Below, in pieces: positions 15,955 to 23,825 of a stretch of 44,592 nucleotides of DNA. Positions within the stretch are counted from its first letter, which is position 1. Each line of letters opens with the position of its first letter. The DNA comes from Gammaproteobacteria bacterium (GTDB taxonomy: Bacteria > Pseudomonadota > Gammaproteobacteria > Steroidobacterales > Steroidobacteraceae), in assembly GCA_003137095.1 (NCBI GenBank), contig PLET01000043.1, positions 1-44,592 of the forward strand. The letters run 5' to 3'. The translations under genes and the position numbers were made by a program. Under the pieces are notes generated by a model that worked only from the letters and a program-made list of their open reading frames with translations, had not been told where the DNA came from and made no database searches.

Positions 15955-16881
15955 CTAAAAGCCCCAGCAGAATGGATCGGCGGGGTCGAGCAGCAGGAGC
16001 GCTTCGGCCGTGACATGGGCGGATCCGGTGATGGTCGGCGCCACCTCGCCGCGTTCCCGATTCACCCAACGATACCGGGCGGCGAAGCTGCTGCCGATCA
16101 GGCTCTCCTGAATCCAGGTCTCGCCCTCGGCAAGTTGGTCATCGGCGGCGAGGCAGGCAAGTTTCGCACTGGTGCCGGTGCCGCAGGGCGAGCGGTCATA
16201 CGCCTTGCCGGGACAGAGCACGAAATTCCGGCCGTCGGCTTGCGCATTGGCGGACGGCGCGAACAGCTCGACATGATCCACCTGCGGATGGCCCTGGGAA
16301 TTGAGCGCCTGGCGCACGCGCCAGGTGAAATCCGTCAAGACCTCGACCTGGTCCGGGTCGATGTGCAGCCCATGCTGATCGATGAGAAAAAACCAATTTC
16401 CGCCCCAGGCCACATCGCCCCTCACCTCGCCGAAGCCGGGAACCGTCACGGCGACCTGCCGCGCCAGGCGATGGCTGGTCACATTGTCCACTTCGACTTG
16501 GCCGTCGGCGCGCAGCCGAGTGTCGACCGGGCCCACCGGCGTGTCGATTCGATGCGCGCCCGGGCGGCACTGGCCGGCATGGGCCAGGGAGGCGATCAGG
16601 CCGATGGTGCCGTGGCCGCACATGCCGAGGTAACCCACATTGTTGAAGAAGATGACGCCGAACTGGCAGTCCTCACGGTTGGGCTTCAACAGCAGTGCAC
16701 CCACCAATGGATCCGAGCCGCGCGGTTCATTCACGATGGCCGACCGATACTCATCGAAGCGCTCGCGAAATCGCCGCGCCCGCACCTCGAGCGGTCCGTC
16801 GCCGAGATCCGGTCCGCCCTCCATCACCAAGCGGGTGGGCTCGCCCGCCGTGTGCGAATCGATCACCCGGATGGTTCTCAC
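15955..16881 (-). CDS. 4-hydroxyproline epimerase (proline racemase family)
   Basis: This 308-residue cofactor-independent epimerase interconverts trans-4-hydroxy-L-proline and cis-4-hydroxy-D-proline. The two catalytic Cys are present: Cys88 in GMCGHGTIG and Cys233 in SPCGTGTSAK. Cys at both sites separates it from the trans-3-hydroxyproline dehydratase branch, which has Thr at the second site. The N-terminus MRTIRVIDSHTAGEPTRLV is diagnostic. It overlaps the upstream DapA-family gene by 4 bp (16878-16881), so the two are an operon. Proline racemase activity is an alternative but less likely given the neighbours. Confidence 0.92.
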   Translation of the reverse strand: MRTIRVIDSHTAGEPTRLVMEGGPDLGDGPLEVRARRFRERFDEYRSAIVNEPRGSDPLVGALLLKPNREDCQFGVIFFNNVGYLGMCGHGTIGLIASLAHAGQCRPGAHRIDTPVGPVDTRLRADGQVEVDNVTSHRLARQVAVTVPGFGEVRGDVAWGGNWFFLIDQHGLHIDPDQVEVLTDFTWRVRQALNSQGHPQVDHVELFAPSANAQADGRNFVLCPGKAYDRSPCGTGTSAKLACLAADDQLAEGETWIQESLIGSSFAARYRWVNRERGEVAPTITGSAHVTAEALLLLDPADPFCWGF

Positions 16882-17780
16882 AGCGGCCGGGTCGCGCGGG
16901 CGCGTTCCACCATGGCCACCACCGCCATGCGGCGCTCGCCGCTCAAGGGCAGGCGCGGCGCACGCACCCGCTCGCAGCCGCGGCCCATGATCTGTTCGGC
17001 CAGCTTGATCGACTGCACCAGATCGTGTTCGGCATCCAGGTGCAGCAACGGCATGAACCAGCGGTACAGCCGCCGCGCGCGCTCCAGGTCACCCGCCTTG
17101 ATGGCCGCAACCAACGCCAGCGATTCGGCCGGAAACGCATTGGTCAGACCCGACACCCAGCCGCTGGCACCCAGGATCAGTCCCTCCAGCGCGATGTCGT
17201 CGAGTCCCGCGAACAAAAGATACCGGTCCGCGAACTCGTTGATCAAATCGGTGAAGCGCCGTGGGTCGGGGGCCGATTCCTTGATGGCCACGATGTTGGG
17301 CACCGCGGACAGATTGCGCAGCGTCTCGAAGTCGATGTTCACCCGATACGCCGGCGGATTGTTGTACAGCATGATGGGCAGGGAGGTGGCCGCGGCCACG
17401 GTGCGGAAGTGATTCTCGAGTTCGGCGCGCGCGGGGACATAGACCATGGCCGGCAGCACCATCAAGCCGTCGACGCCGATGGCCTCGGCATCGCGCGCAT
17501 AGGCGGCGGCGCCCGCCGTCGTGAACTCCGAGACCCCCGCGATCAGAGGCACCGTGCCGCCCACCGCCGCCACCGCCGCTTGGAGCACCGCGCGCTTCTC
17601 CGCGCCGCTCAGGGAATTGTTCTCCCCCACCGTGCCGAGCAGCACCATACCGTGCACGCCATCGCGCACCAATGCCGATTGCACCGCCTGGGTGGCCTCG
17701 ATGTCGACGCCGAGGCCGGCGTCGAACTGGGTGGTGGCCGCGGGAAAGACGCCGGACCAGGCGGGCTTGCTGGGATTCAT
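16878..17780 (-). CDS. DapA-family lyase, likely 1-pyrroline-4-hydroxy-2-carboxylate deaminase
   Basis: This 300-residue class I aldolase-like TIM barrel has the Schiff-base Lys167 in VAIKESA and Tyr139 in MLYNNPPAYR. GTVGENNSL takes the place of the GTTGE loop of dihydrodipicolinate synthase. In hydroxyproline pathways this subfamily converts 1-pyrroline-4-hydroxy-2-carboxylate to 2-oxoglutarate semialdehyde. It is first in the operon with the epimerase and has GAGGG before the ATG. The next enzyme, 2-oxoglutarate semialdehyde dehydrogenase, and a Hyp transporter are not in the window. Substrate assignment is from context. Confidence 0.88.
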   Translation of the reverse strand: MNPSKPAWSGVFPAATTQFDAGLGVDIEATQAVQSALVRDGVHGMVLLGTVGENNSLSGAEKRAVLQAAVAAVGGTVPLIAGVSEFTTAGAAAYARDAEAIGVDGLMVLPAMVYVPARAELENHFRTVAAATSLPIMLYNNPPAYRVNIDFETLRNLSAVPNIVAIKESAPDPRRFTDLINEFADRYLLFAGLDDIALEGLILGASGWVSGLTNAFPAESLALVAAIKAGDLERARRLYRWFMPLLHLDAEHDLVQSIKLAEQIMGRGCERVRAPRLPLSGERRMAVVAMVERARATRPL

Positions 17781-17819
17781 GTCGCCCTCGCCGCGGTCAT
17801 GATAGGGCCGCGAGGAGGG

Positions 17820-18320
17820 TCAGGGCGTGTTGTCTGAGCTCGAGTCACTCAGCTCGCCGGTGGCGCTTTGTACGTAGTTCGGCAGGCCCATCTTCTCGAG
17901 CAGCCCCAATTGCTCTTCGATGAAATCGATGTGCGCTTCCTCGCTCTTTTGGATGTGCACCAGCAATTCGCGCGTCACATAGTCCTTCACGGACTCGCAA
18001 TAGGCGATGGCTGCGGCGTACATCGGATGCGCCGCCAACTCGCGCTTCAGATCACAGCTCAGCACCTCGGCGACGTCTTCGCCGATGTACAGCTTGCCCA
18101 GATCCTGCAGGTTGGGCAGGCCATCGAGGAAAAGGATCCGCTTCACCAAGCGGTCCGCATGCCGCATCTCGTCGATCGATTCCTCGTACTCCAGCTTACC
18201 GAGGCGCTTCATGCCCCAGTTATCGAGCATGCGTGCGTGCAGAAAATATTGATTGATCGCGGTCAGTTCGTTCTTGAGCGCCTCGTTGAGAAATTCCAAG
18301 ACCCTTGCATCACCCTGCAC
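17820..18320 (-). CDS. bfr: bacterioferritin
   Basis: This 166-residue heme-containing ferritin stores iron in a 24-subunit shell. The GTG start at 18320 with GGAGGGG just upstream gives the standard N-terminus [20 protein letters not shown] and makes the numbering match the family: ferroxidase ligands Glu18, Glu51, His54, Glu94, Glu127 and His130, and heme ligand Met52 in EEMRH-like context ([10 protein letters not shown]). The start at 18377 would add unrelated sequence. The C-terminus has an extra acidic Ser-rich tail ([12 protein letters not shown]) compared with the usual ~158 residues. It lies just downstream of bfd on the same strand. Confidence 0.96.
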   Translation of the reverse strand: MQGDARVLEFLNEALKNELTAINQYFLHARMLDNWGMKRLGKLEYEESIDEMRHADRLVKRILFLDGLPNLQDLGKLYIGEDVAEVLSCDLKRELAAHPMYAAAIAYCESVKDYVTRELLVHIQKSEEAHIDFIEEQLGLLEKMGLPNYVQSATGELSDSSSDNTP

Positions 18321-18423
18321 GGTAGCCCCTCCGCCTGCGGTTTGAACGCAACGGGAGTTTACGCTCGAATGCGGCACCCGGGCACATCGGGCGCATCCGA
18401 TGCGCGCGGGACCTCAGGCCTCG

Positions 18424-18651
18424 TCAGGCTGGCAATCCCTTCCCATTGCCGGGGAAAAACGCCGCAGCCTGGGTGCACTGCTCGCGCGCACTCAAACTGT
18501 CGGACAGGACGCGCCTGGCGTCCGGCAGGCACTTACCACAGCAGCTGCCCAGCCCCAAGCGCCGGGTGAGGTCGCGCGTACACGTCGCGCCATCCCTGAC
18601 GGCGGCCCGGATGTGCTTCTCCGACACGGCTTTGCAGACACAAACGATCAT
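18424..18651 (-). CDS. bfd: bacterioferritin-associated ferredoxin
   Basis: This 75-residue [2Fe-2S] protein reduces the Bfr heme to release stored iron. The cluster ligands are at the family positions Cys4, Cys6, Cys38 and Cys41 (MIVCVCKAVSE and GSCCGKC). The start at 18651 is fixed by this N-terminus; the open frame to 18717 is longer than any Bfd. A Fur-like box and a promoter lie directly upstream, so low iron should induce it. The C-terminal ~20 residues (CTQAAAFFPGNGKGLPA) are a short extension. It is 103 bp upstream of bfr. Confidence 0.95.
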   Translation of the reverse strand: MIVCVCKAVSEKHIRAAVRDGATCTRDLTRRLGLGSCCGKCLPDARRVLSDSLSAREQCTQAAAFFPGNGKGLPA

Positions 18652-18657
18652 CAGCGA

Positions 18658-18691
18658 AGTATGAACGCAAATGCGAATGATTGTCAATACC
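18658..18691 (-). promoter_or_regulatory. bfd promoter with Fur-like box
   Basis: On the minus strand TTGACA (18687-18682) and CATACT (18663-18658) are 18 bp apart, and the ATG follows the -10 by 6 nt. The 19-mer at 18691-18673 matches the Fur consensus GATAATGATAATCATTATC at 14 of 19 positions by my alignment (core AATCATT), and it overlaps the -35. Iron-Fur repression is the expected control. Confidence 0.7.
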
Positions 18692-18713
18692 ATTTGCGCG
18701 AGCCTCAGGCCGG

Positions 18714-19358
18714 TCACGGGCTGACCGTCACCTCGACCCGGCGGTTTCGCCAGTCCTCATCGCCGCGGCCCACGGGGGCCTCGAGTTCCCATTGGACCTG
18801 CGTCACCGCCGCATCGATGCCGAGGGCCTGAAGAATGCCCGCCACCTTCTTCGCACGGGCCTCCGCCAATGGCGGCTTCTCCGCAAGGTCGCTGCCGTCC
18901 GACAGCCGCGAGTCGCCGCGATGGCCGGTGACCCGCACGCGCCTGGCCGCGGCCGCCCGCGCGTAAACGGCGAGTGCCTTGAGCTTCACCATGTCCGGGC
19001 CCGAGGCGCGGTCGCTGTCGAAGGGATAGGTGATGACCAGCGTGCGCTCCTCGTAGGGCGGCGCCGGCGGCGGTGGCGCCGGCGGATCCAGGATCGCGGG
19101 CTGGATCGACAGGCGCGGATCGAGCGCGGCCCGCCGCGCCAGATCCTGCGCCGCCGCGCGCTGCTCCGGCGTTCCACTGTTGTACACGCCGCCGGCGACG
19201 CCCTTGTTGATTCCGTCGAAGGGCATGACGACATTGCAGCTGGCATCGAGCTCCGCCGCCACGGCCGGCAGGCCGGATTGCAGCAGCCAGGCGGCGGCCA
19301 ACAGGCCCCCGGCGAGCGGCAGACGGGCGCTGGGCGGCTGTCGGGCGCGGCGGCTCAT
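18714..19358 (-). CDS. OmpA-domain periplasmic/outer-membrane protein
   Basis: This 214-residue protein has a Sec signal peptide (basic MSRRARQ, hydrophobic LAGGLLAAAWLLQ, AVAA cleavage) and a Pro-rich linker (about residues 90-100). Its C-terminal OmpA-like peptidoglycan-binding domain contains RRVRVTGHRGDSRLSD, LAEARAKKVAGILQALG and the closing NRRVEVTV. The start overlaps the stop of the cytochrome-like gene by 4 bp (ATGA), so it belonged to the same operon. It could tether the outer membrane to the wall. Confidence 0.8.
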   Translation of the reverse strand: MSRRARQPPSARLPLAGGLLAAAWLLQSGLPAVAAELDASCNVVMPFDGINKGVAGGVYNSGTPEQRAAAQDLARRAALDPRLSIQPAILDPPAPPPPAPPYEERTLVITYPFDSDRASGPDMVKLKALAVYARAAAARRVRVTGHRGDSRLSDGSDLAEKPPLAEARAKKVAGILQALGIDAAVTQVQWELEAPVGRGDEDWRNRRVEVTVSP

Positions 19359-20130
19359 AGGACGCTCAGAAAATTGACCAGATCCTGCTTTTCGGTTTCG
19401 GTGTACCCGATGTTGAAGCGCCTATCGTAGAAATCGACGAGCTCACGCAGATTGGCCGCGGAGCCGTTCATGAAATACGGCGCGCGGGCGGCGAGGCTGC
19501 GCGACTGCTGCGTCATGCTGGCGCCGACGTCCGCGCATTTGCCCGTGATCAGCGCCCGGCCCGGATCGTGCGTGAACATGACCCGCCCGAGATACGACTG
19601 CGGCACCGCGCCGGATTCGCAGACCACCTTGAACAGCGGCAGATCCGGACGCGCATTGGCCCACGGCAGATTGTTGAGCCCCAAGTCCATGTAGCCCGGC
19701 GCCAGATCCATGCCCATGAGTAGGGTGTTGTGGCAGCCGCTGCCGCAGGAGCGCTTGAACGGGTTGCCGAGGCCCTTGTCGTTGTACTTGCCCACGTCGC
19801 TGATGAGGAAGCGGCGCAGGTAGAACACGTCCGCGCCGCGCGCAATCGACTCGCGCCGGGCGCGCTGCACGGATTGATCGGTGCCCGGCTGGGAGTCCGC
19901 GCCTGCCTTGAGGTCCGCGCCCACCCGGGCGTCCGCGGCCGGCTGCTGCCACATCGCGAACGAACCGAAGATGCGGTTGATGGGATTATTGCCGAGACGC
20001 GCGGGCGCGCCGCTGTGCAGCGCCTCGGGCCCCAAACCGGGCGGCGCGCCCGGCGCGGTGAGCTCGCCGGCGACGGCATCGACGCTCTGGGCGGCGTACA
20101 CCTGCCGCTCGAACGACTCGACCGGACTGG
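19355..20130 (-). pseudogene. C-terminal fragment of a cytochrome c peroxidase-like (MauG/CcpA) protein
   Basis: From about SPVESFERQVYAAQ to the stop, the frame reads as the second half of a di-heme cytochrome c peroxidase-type protein. It has one heme motif, CGSGCHNT, the segment DPGRALITGKCADVG, and the closing APYFMNGSAANLRELVDFYDRRFN...DLVNFLSVL. Upstream of about 20130 the frame remains open but becomes Arg/Pro/His-rich shadow sequence opposite other genes, with no signal peptide or first heme site. The 5' half is therefore missing. It ends in an ATGA overlap with the OmpA-domain gene. Confidence 0.7.
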
Positions 20131-20339
20131 CCAAACTGATCCGCGATGATCGGGCACGCTGGGAGGTACGCTTCGTGCCCGCGTGGATCGACGATGACAG
20201 CGCGCCCCGGATCCTCGACTCCGCCGATGCACGATTCACCGAGGTCGCCGCCTTCCTGTCGCAGAGCTCACGGCAGGCCGGATTGAACGCCGAGATTCTG
20301 GTGCAGGGCGGCGAATTGCGTATCATCGCAGGGGCATGA
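20130..20339 (+). pseudogene. 3' fragment of an unidentified gene
   Basis: Roughly 70 codons (IRDDRARWEVRFVPAWIDDD...QAGLNAEILVQGGELRIIAGA) have the strong GC3 codon use of true genes here. They end in an ATGA overlap with the 2OG oxygenase gene, the signature of an operon partner. Upstream, the frame passes into the antisense of the cytochrome fragment with no start or ribosome binding site. I do not recognise the family. It looks like the tail of a gene cut off at about 20130. Confidence 0.5.
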
Positions 20340-20962
20340 GTCTTCAGGAATTGTTCCCCACCCGCGTCTACTGCGCCCCGCTGCAGCGGGGCGCGACGGC
20401 GGGCTTGAATCGGCAGATGCTCAAGGAGGGAAGGCAGCTGAGGGCCGACGATGCGGCCGGCCGGCGCTGGTCGCAGAAGAATTATCCCGGCGGCTACACC
20501 TCGTATGCCTCGGCCCACCGGCTGCAGGACATGTCGCCCACCTTCGCCGCCTTGGAGCACCGGCTCAGGCCCCACGTGACGGCATTTGCGCAGGCGGTGG
20601 ACTGGGACCTGCGCGACTGCCGGCTGGAGATGACCGACTGCTGGATCAACTTCATGCCCCGTCGCACCCGGCACGATCTGCACCTGCATCCGCTGTCGAC
20701 GGTGAGCGGCACCTACTACGTGCGGGTGCCTCGGGGCAGCCCGGGGATCAAATTCGAGGACCCGCGGCTCGATCGGTTCATGGCTGCACCGCCGAAGTCG
20801 GCGCGCTGCCGGGTCGGGAACCGGCCCTGGGTGACGCTGCCGGCGGTTGCCGGTCAACTCGTGCTGTTCGAGAGTTGGCTGCGCCACGAGGTGGCACCGA
20901 ACCCGGTGCCGGCCGAGCGGGTGAGCGTGAGCTTCAATTATCACTGGTTCCAAGCGCGATGA
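20336..20962 (+). CDS. 2OG-Fe(II) oxygenase (TIGR02466-type)
   Basis: This 208-residue putative 2-oxoglutarate/iron oxygenase begins MSLQELFPTRVY, the usual start of this family. The double-stranded beta-helix shows the metal-binding pair in DLHLHPLSTVSGTYYVRVP (the H-x-H part is modified to HLH). The distal His and the 2OG-binding Arg are in LFESWLRHEVAPNPVPAERVSVSFNYHW. It is translationally coupled to the gene fragment upstream and the hydrolase downstream (ATGA overlaps). The substrate is unknown. Confidence 0.85.
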   Translation: MSLQELFPTRVYCAPLQRGATAGLNRQMLKEGRQLRADDAAGRRWSQKNYPGGYTSYASAHRLQDMSPTFAALEHRLRPHVTAFAQAVDWDLRDCRLEMTDCWINFMPRRTRHDLHLHPLSTVSGTYYVRVPRGSPGIKFEDPRLDRFMAAPPKSARCRVGNRPWVTLPAVAGQLVLFESWLRHEVAPNPVPAERVSVSFNYHWFQAR

Positions 20963-21915
20963 CCGGTACGATCACCCGTCGTGATTTTGTCGGCGGATCG
21001 GGCGTTCTCGGCATGCTGTCGCCGCGCACGGCGTTCGAACTCGCAGCCGCCGAATCCGGGCCGGGCCATGCGCAGGGTGGAGAGATCATGATCGACCGGG
21101 GATTCCTCAGGCTGCGCGAAGGACTGGTCCACTATCGTTATGCGGGGCAGCGCCACTCCGCCGGGCGCCTGCCGCTGTACCTGGCGCATGCCGGCCCCGG
21201 CTCCTCGCTGGGCATGGTGGGCTTGATGACCGAATTCGCCGCCGCGCGCCTCACCGTGGCGCCCGACATGCTCGGCAACGGAGATTCCGCCAGGCCCGCG
21301 CGCGAGGACACCGACATGGAGTACTACGCCGATTGCGCGGTCCGGATCCTGGATCTGCTGCAGTTGGATCGGGTCGACTTCTACGGCAGCCACACCGGTG
21401 CGCAAATCGGCTGCGAGCTCGCGGTCAGGTGGCCCGATCGCATCGGCAAGCTGGTGCTCGACGGCCTGCCGTTGTTTCCCGAGGATCTCAAGCAACAGCT
21501 GTTGGCGCGCTACGCGCCCGCGGTCGAGCCCGATGATTACGGCGGCCATCTCGTGTGGGCGTGGAACTTCGTCCGCGACCAGTTTCTGTACTGGCCGCAT
21601 TACGCGCACGACGCGCAAAACCGGCTGGCCAACGGCCTGCTGCCCCCGAAGGACCTGCACCTCGGCGTGGTCGACGTGCTCAAGGCGCTCGACACCTATC
21701 GCATCGCCTATCAGGCGGCGTTCGCGCAGGACGTGCGCAGTCTGCTGCCGCGCATCCGCTCACCCGTGCTGCTCACGGCCACCGAGCGCGATCCGCTGCA
21801 CATCTATCTCGACGAGGTGGCGCGCCTGCTGCCCGGAGCCGGCAAGATTCTCTTCGGGCGCCAGGCCGGTGCCGCCGACCGGGTGGCGGCGATCAGAGAA
21901 TTCCTCGATGCGTGA
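20959..21915 (+). CDS. alpha/beta hydrolase-fold protein with atypical nucleophile
   Basis: This 318-residue protein has a twin-arginine-like leader (ITRRDFVGGSGVLGML) followed by an alpha/beta-hydrolase domain: LAHAGPGSSLG (oxyanion loop), DMLGNGDSARP, and the nucleophile elbow FYGSHTGAQIG (142-151). In the G-x-Nuc-x-G pattern the nucleophile position is His145, not Ser, Asp or Cys. The acid site TATERDPLH is present, but I see no catalytic His near the C-terminus (GRQAGAADRVAAIREFL). It is coupled to the 2OG oxygenase by a 4-bp overlap. It may bind rather than hydrolyse its ligand. Confidence 0.82.
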   Translation: MTGTITRRDFVGGSGVLGMLSPRTAFELAAAESGPGHAQGGEIMIDRGFLRLREGLVHYRYAGQRHSAGRLPLYLAHAGPGSSLGMVGLMTEFAAARLTVAPDMLGNGDSARPAREDTDMEYYADCAVRILDLLQLDRVDFYGSHTGAQIGCELAVRWPDRIGKLVLDGLPLFPEDLKQQLLARYAPAVEPDDYGGHLVWAWNFVRDQFLYWPHYAHDAQNRLANGLLPPKDLHLGVVDVLKALDTYRIAYQAAFAQDVRSLLPRIRSPVLLTATERDPLHIYLDEVARLLPGAGKILFGRQAGAADRVAAIREFLDA

Positions 21916-22058
21916 GGTCCTTGCGCGGTTCGATGCGTGAGATGGGATCCTCGCGCGGTGCCGCGTGACCCGCCTCTGTGTGATGGCGTACATACACCCC
22001 CCGCCCGCTGGACGTAGTCTCGGCTCCGACCCTCACCACCCGAACCAGGACAACGCCC

Positions 22059-22430
22059 ATGAGCGCACGCTATCACGGCATCGTTTGGATCGACCATCGC
22101 CAGGCGAATGTCTTTCAAATCAGCACCACCGAAGAATCCAAGATCACCATCAACTCGCACGTCTCCGTGCAGCGGCTGCATCATCAAAACGCCGCGATGA
22201 ATCCTCATCCGGTCGACACGCAGTTCTTCGGACGCATCGTTGCCGCTTTGAATCACACGGGCGGCACATTGATCGCCGGACCGGGGGAGGCCAAGTTCGA
22301 GCTGAATCGCTACCTGAAGCGGCATCGTCCGGACCTCGACGCCCAGGTGTATGGGGCGGACACCCCTGATCCGCCCGGCGATGCCGGACTGGTCGCTCTC
22401 GCCCGCGAGTACTTTCAGATGGCGGCCTGA
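22059..22430 (+). CDS. translational machinery protein, bacterial eRF1-like (baeRF) type
   Basis: This 123-residue protein starts YHGIVWIDHRQANVFQIS. It continues with a His-rich stretch (VQRLHHQNAAMNPHP), then TQFFGRIVAALNHTGGTLIAGPGEAKFELNRYLKRHRP and the closing LVALAREYF. This matches small proteins annotated as translational machinery or release-factor-like (eRF1 domain 2/3-like) in proteobacteria. It starts 144 bp after the hydrolase and is followed by the alcohol dehydrogenase 7 bp later. The role is unproven. Confidence 0.7.
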   Translation: MSARYHGIVWIDHRQANVFQISTTEESKITINSHVSVQRLHHQNAAMNPHPVDTQFFGRIVAALNHTGGTLIAGPGEAKFELNRYLKRHRPDLDAQVYGADTPDPPGDAGLVALAREYFQMAA

Positions 22431-22437
22431 CCACCGC

Positions 22438-23421
22438 ATGCAGGCGATGGTCCTCGACAAACTTCACGCGCCGCTGGTCTGGACGGCGCTGCCGGACCGG
22501 CGGCCGGCGGCCGGAGAAATTCGGATCAAGGTGCTCGCCTGCGGCGTGTGCCGCACTGATCTGCACGTCGTCGACGGCGAACTTCCCCACCCGCAGATCC
22601 CCATCATCCCCGGCCACGAGATCGTGGGCCGCATCGATGCGATCGGCGCCGGCGTCGCGGATCTGCAGATCGGAGAGCGCGTCGGAATCCCCTGGCTCGG
22701 ACACACCTGCGGCGTCTGCCCCTACTGCCGGATGCAGCGCGAGAATCTCTGCGATCATCCGCTGTTTACCGGCTACACGCGCGACGGCGGCTATGCAACC
22801 GCGGCGGTCGCCGATGCGCGATTCGCCTTTCCGTTGGGCGAACGGGGCGGTGATGTCGAGTTGGCGCCGCTGCTATGCGCCGGCCTGATCGGATGGCGCT
22901 CGCTGGTCATTGCCGGAGAGGGCAAGAAGCTCGGGCTGTACGGCTTCGGTGCCGCGGCACACATTTTGGCCCAGGTGGCGAAATGGCAGGGCCGATCGGT
23001 GTTCGCCTTCACCCGGCCGGGTGACGCATCCACGCAGCAGTTTGCCCGCAGTCTCGGCGCGGACTGGGCGGGCGGATCCGAGCAGATGCCGCCGGAACCG
23101 CTGGATGCCGCGATCATTTTCGCCACGGTGGGCGCCCTCGTGCCGCTCGCGCTCAAAGCCGTGCGCAAGGGAGGCCGGGTCGTGTGCGCCGGAATCCACA
23201 TGAGCGACATTCCCGGGTTTCCCTATGCGCTCTTGTGGGAGGAGCGCCAGATTCTCTCGGTCGCCAACCTGACGCGCCGCGACGGCATCGAATTCCTGCG
23301 ATTGGCACCGCAAATCGGCATCCAGACCCGCACGACGCGATATGCACTGCAACAGGCCAATCAGGCGCTGGATGATCTGCGCGCCGGCAACTTCGCAGGC
23401 GCTGCGGTGCTCACGCCCTGA
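22438..23421 (+). CDS. zinc-dependent alcohol dehydrogenase (MDR superfamily)
   Basis: This is a 327-residue medium-chain dehydrogenase. Catalytic zinc ligands are in CGVCRTDLH and PGHEIVG, and the structural zinc site is CGVCPYCRMQRENLC. The nucleotide-binding segment LGLYGFGAAAHILAQVAKW carries GFGAAA in place of the common GxGxxG. It closely resembles AdhA/AdhP-type proteins that are clustered with stress genes in many proteobacteria. The start at ATG 22438 lies 7 bp after the upstream gene, so co-transcription is likely. Confidence 0.92.
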   Translation: MQAMVLDKLHAPLVWTALPDRRPAAGEIRIKVLACGVCRTDLHVVDGELPHPQIPIIPGHEIVGRIDAIGAGVADLQIGERVGIPWLGHTCGVCPYCRMQRENLCDHPLFTGYTRDGGYATAAVADARFAFPLGERGGDVELAPLLCAGLIGWRSLVIAGEGKKLGLYGFGAAAHILAQVAKWQGRSVFAFTRPGDASTQQFARSLGADWAGGSEQMPPEPLDAAIIFATVGALVPLALKAVRKGGRVVCAGIHMSDIPGFPYALLWEERQILSVANLTRRDGIEFLRLAPQIGIQTRTTRYALQQANQALDDLRAGNFAGAAVLTP

Positions 23422-23443
23422 CCGGCACAACGTTCGCGCAGCG

Positions 23444-23725
23444 TCACTCGTCTTCCTCGTCCTCGTCGTCCTCGTCCTCCTCGTCGTCATCGTCGTCTTC
23501 GTCTTCGTCTTCGTCGTCGACTTCGAATTCCTCCGGGGCCTCGGTATTCTCGTCGGTCTCGCGCTCGCGCGCCTCGTTCTCGTCGGCGTGCTCGTCTTCC
23601 GGTTCATCGTCGTCATCGGCGGTGCCGGTCGTGGGTCGCGGAACCGAGTATTCCGGCGGATCGCTCGCCGGCGAGTCCGGCTGTTGGCGGCGGTTGGCTG
23701 TCGAGACGGGAGGATTGGCGCGCAT
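23444..23725 (-). CDS. extremely acidic low-complexity protein
   Basis: This 93-residue frame has a short neutral Pro/Ser-rich N-terminus (MRANPPVSTANRRQQPDSPA) and a C-terminal half made almost only of Asp and Glu, the last ~26 residues entirely so apart from one Val. The encoding DNA is a near-repeat of CTC/GTC triplets on the plus strand. The start has a weak GGGTGACG upstream. I recognise no family. The ordered composition bias by frame (acid codons only in this frame) supports it being translated, but a simple-sequence expansion cannot be excluded. Confidence 0.5.
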   Translation of the reverse strand: MRANPPVSTANRRQQPDSPASDPPEYSVPRPTTGTADDDDEPEDEHADENEARERETDENTEAPEEFEVDDEDEDEDDDDDEEDEDDEDEEDE

Positions 23726-23738
23726 GTCGTCACCCTAG

Positions 23739-23770
23739 CGCCAACGCAGTTTCCCATCGGTGCGTTGGCG
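23739..23770. repeat. 10-bp perfect inverted repeat between acidic-protein gene and efflux operon
   Basis: CGCCAACGCA (23739-23748) and TGCGTTGGCG (23761-23770) are separated by 12 nt. This lies in the divergent control region, 14 bp upstream of the acidic-protein ATG and 55 bp upstream of the HlyD-family ATG. No T-run follows, so an operator is more likely than a terminator. Confidence 0.6.
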
Positions 23771-23825
23771 TACAGACTGCATCACGGTGCCGTCGATAAA
23801 TTTGGGTTCCTTAGAGACCGACCCC

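Noticed and set aside
15949..17412. A 487-codon plus-strand frame over the hydroxyproline epimerase and DapA-family genes
   Set aside because: No recognisable domain, and it is antisense to two genes with intact catalytic motifs.
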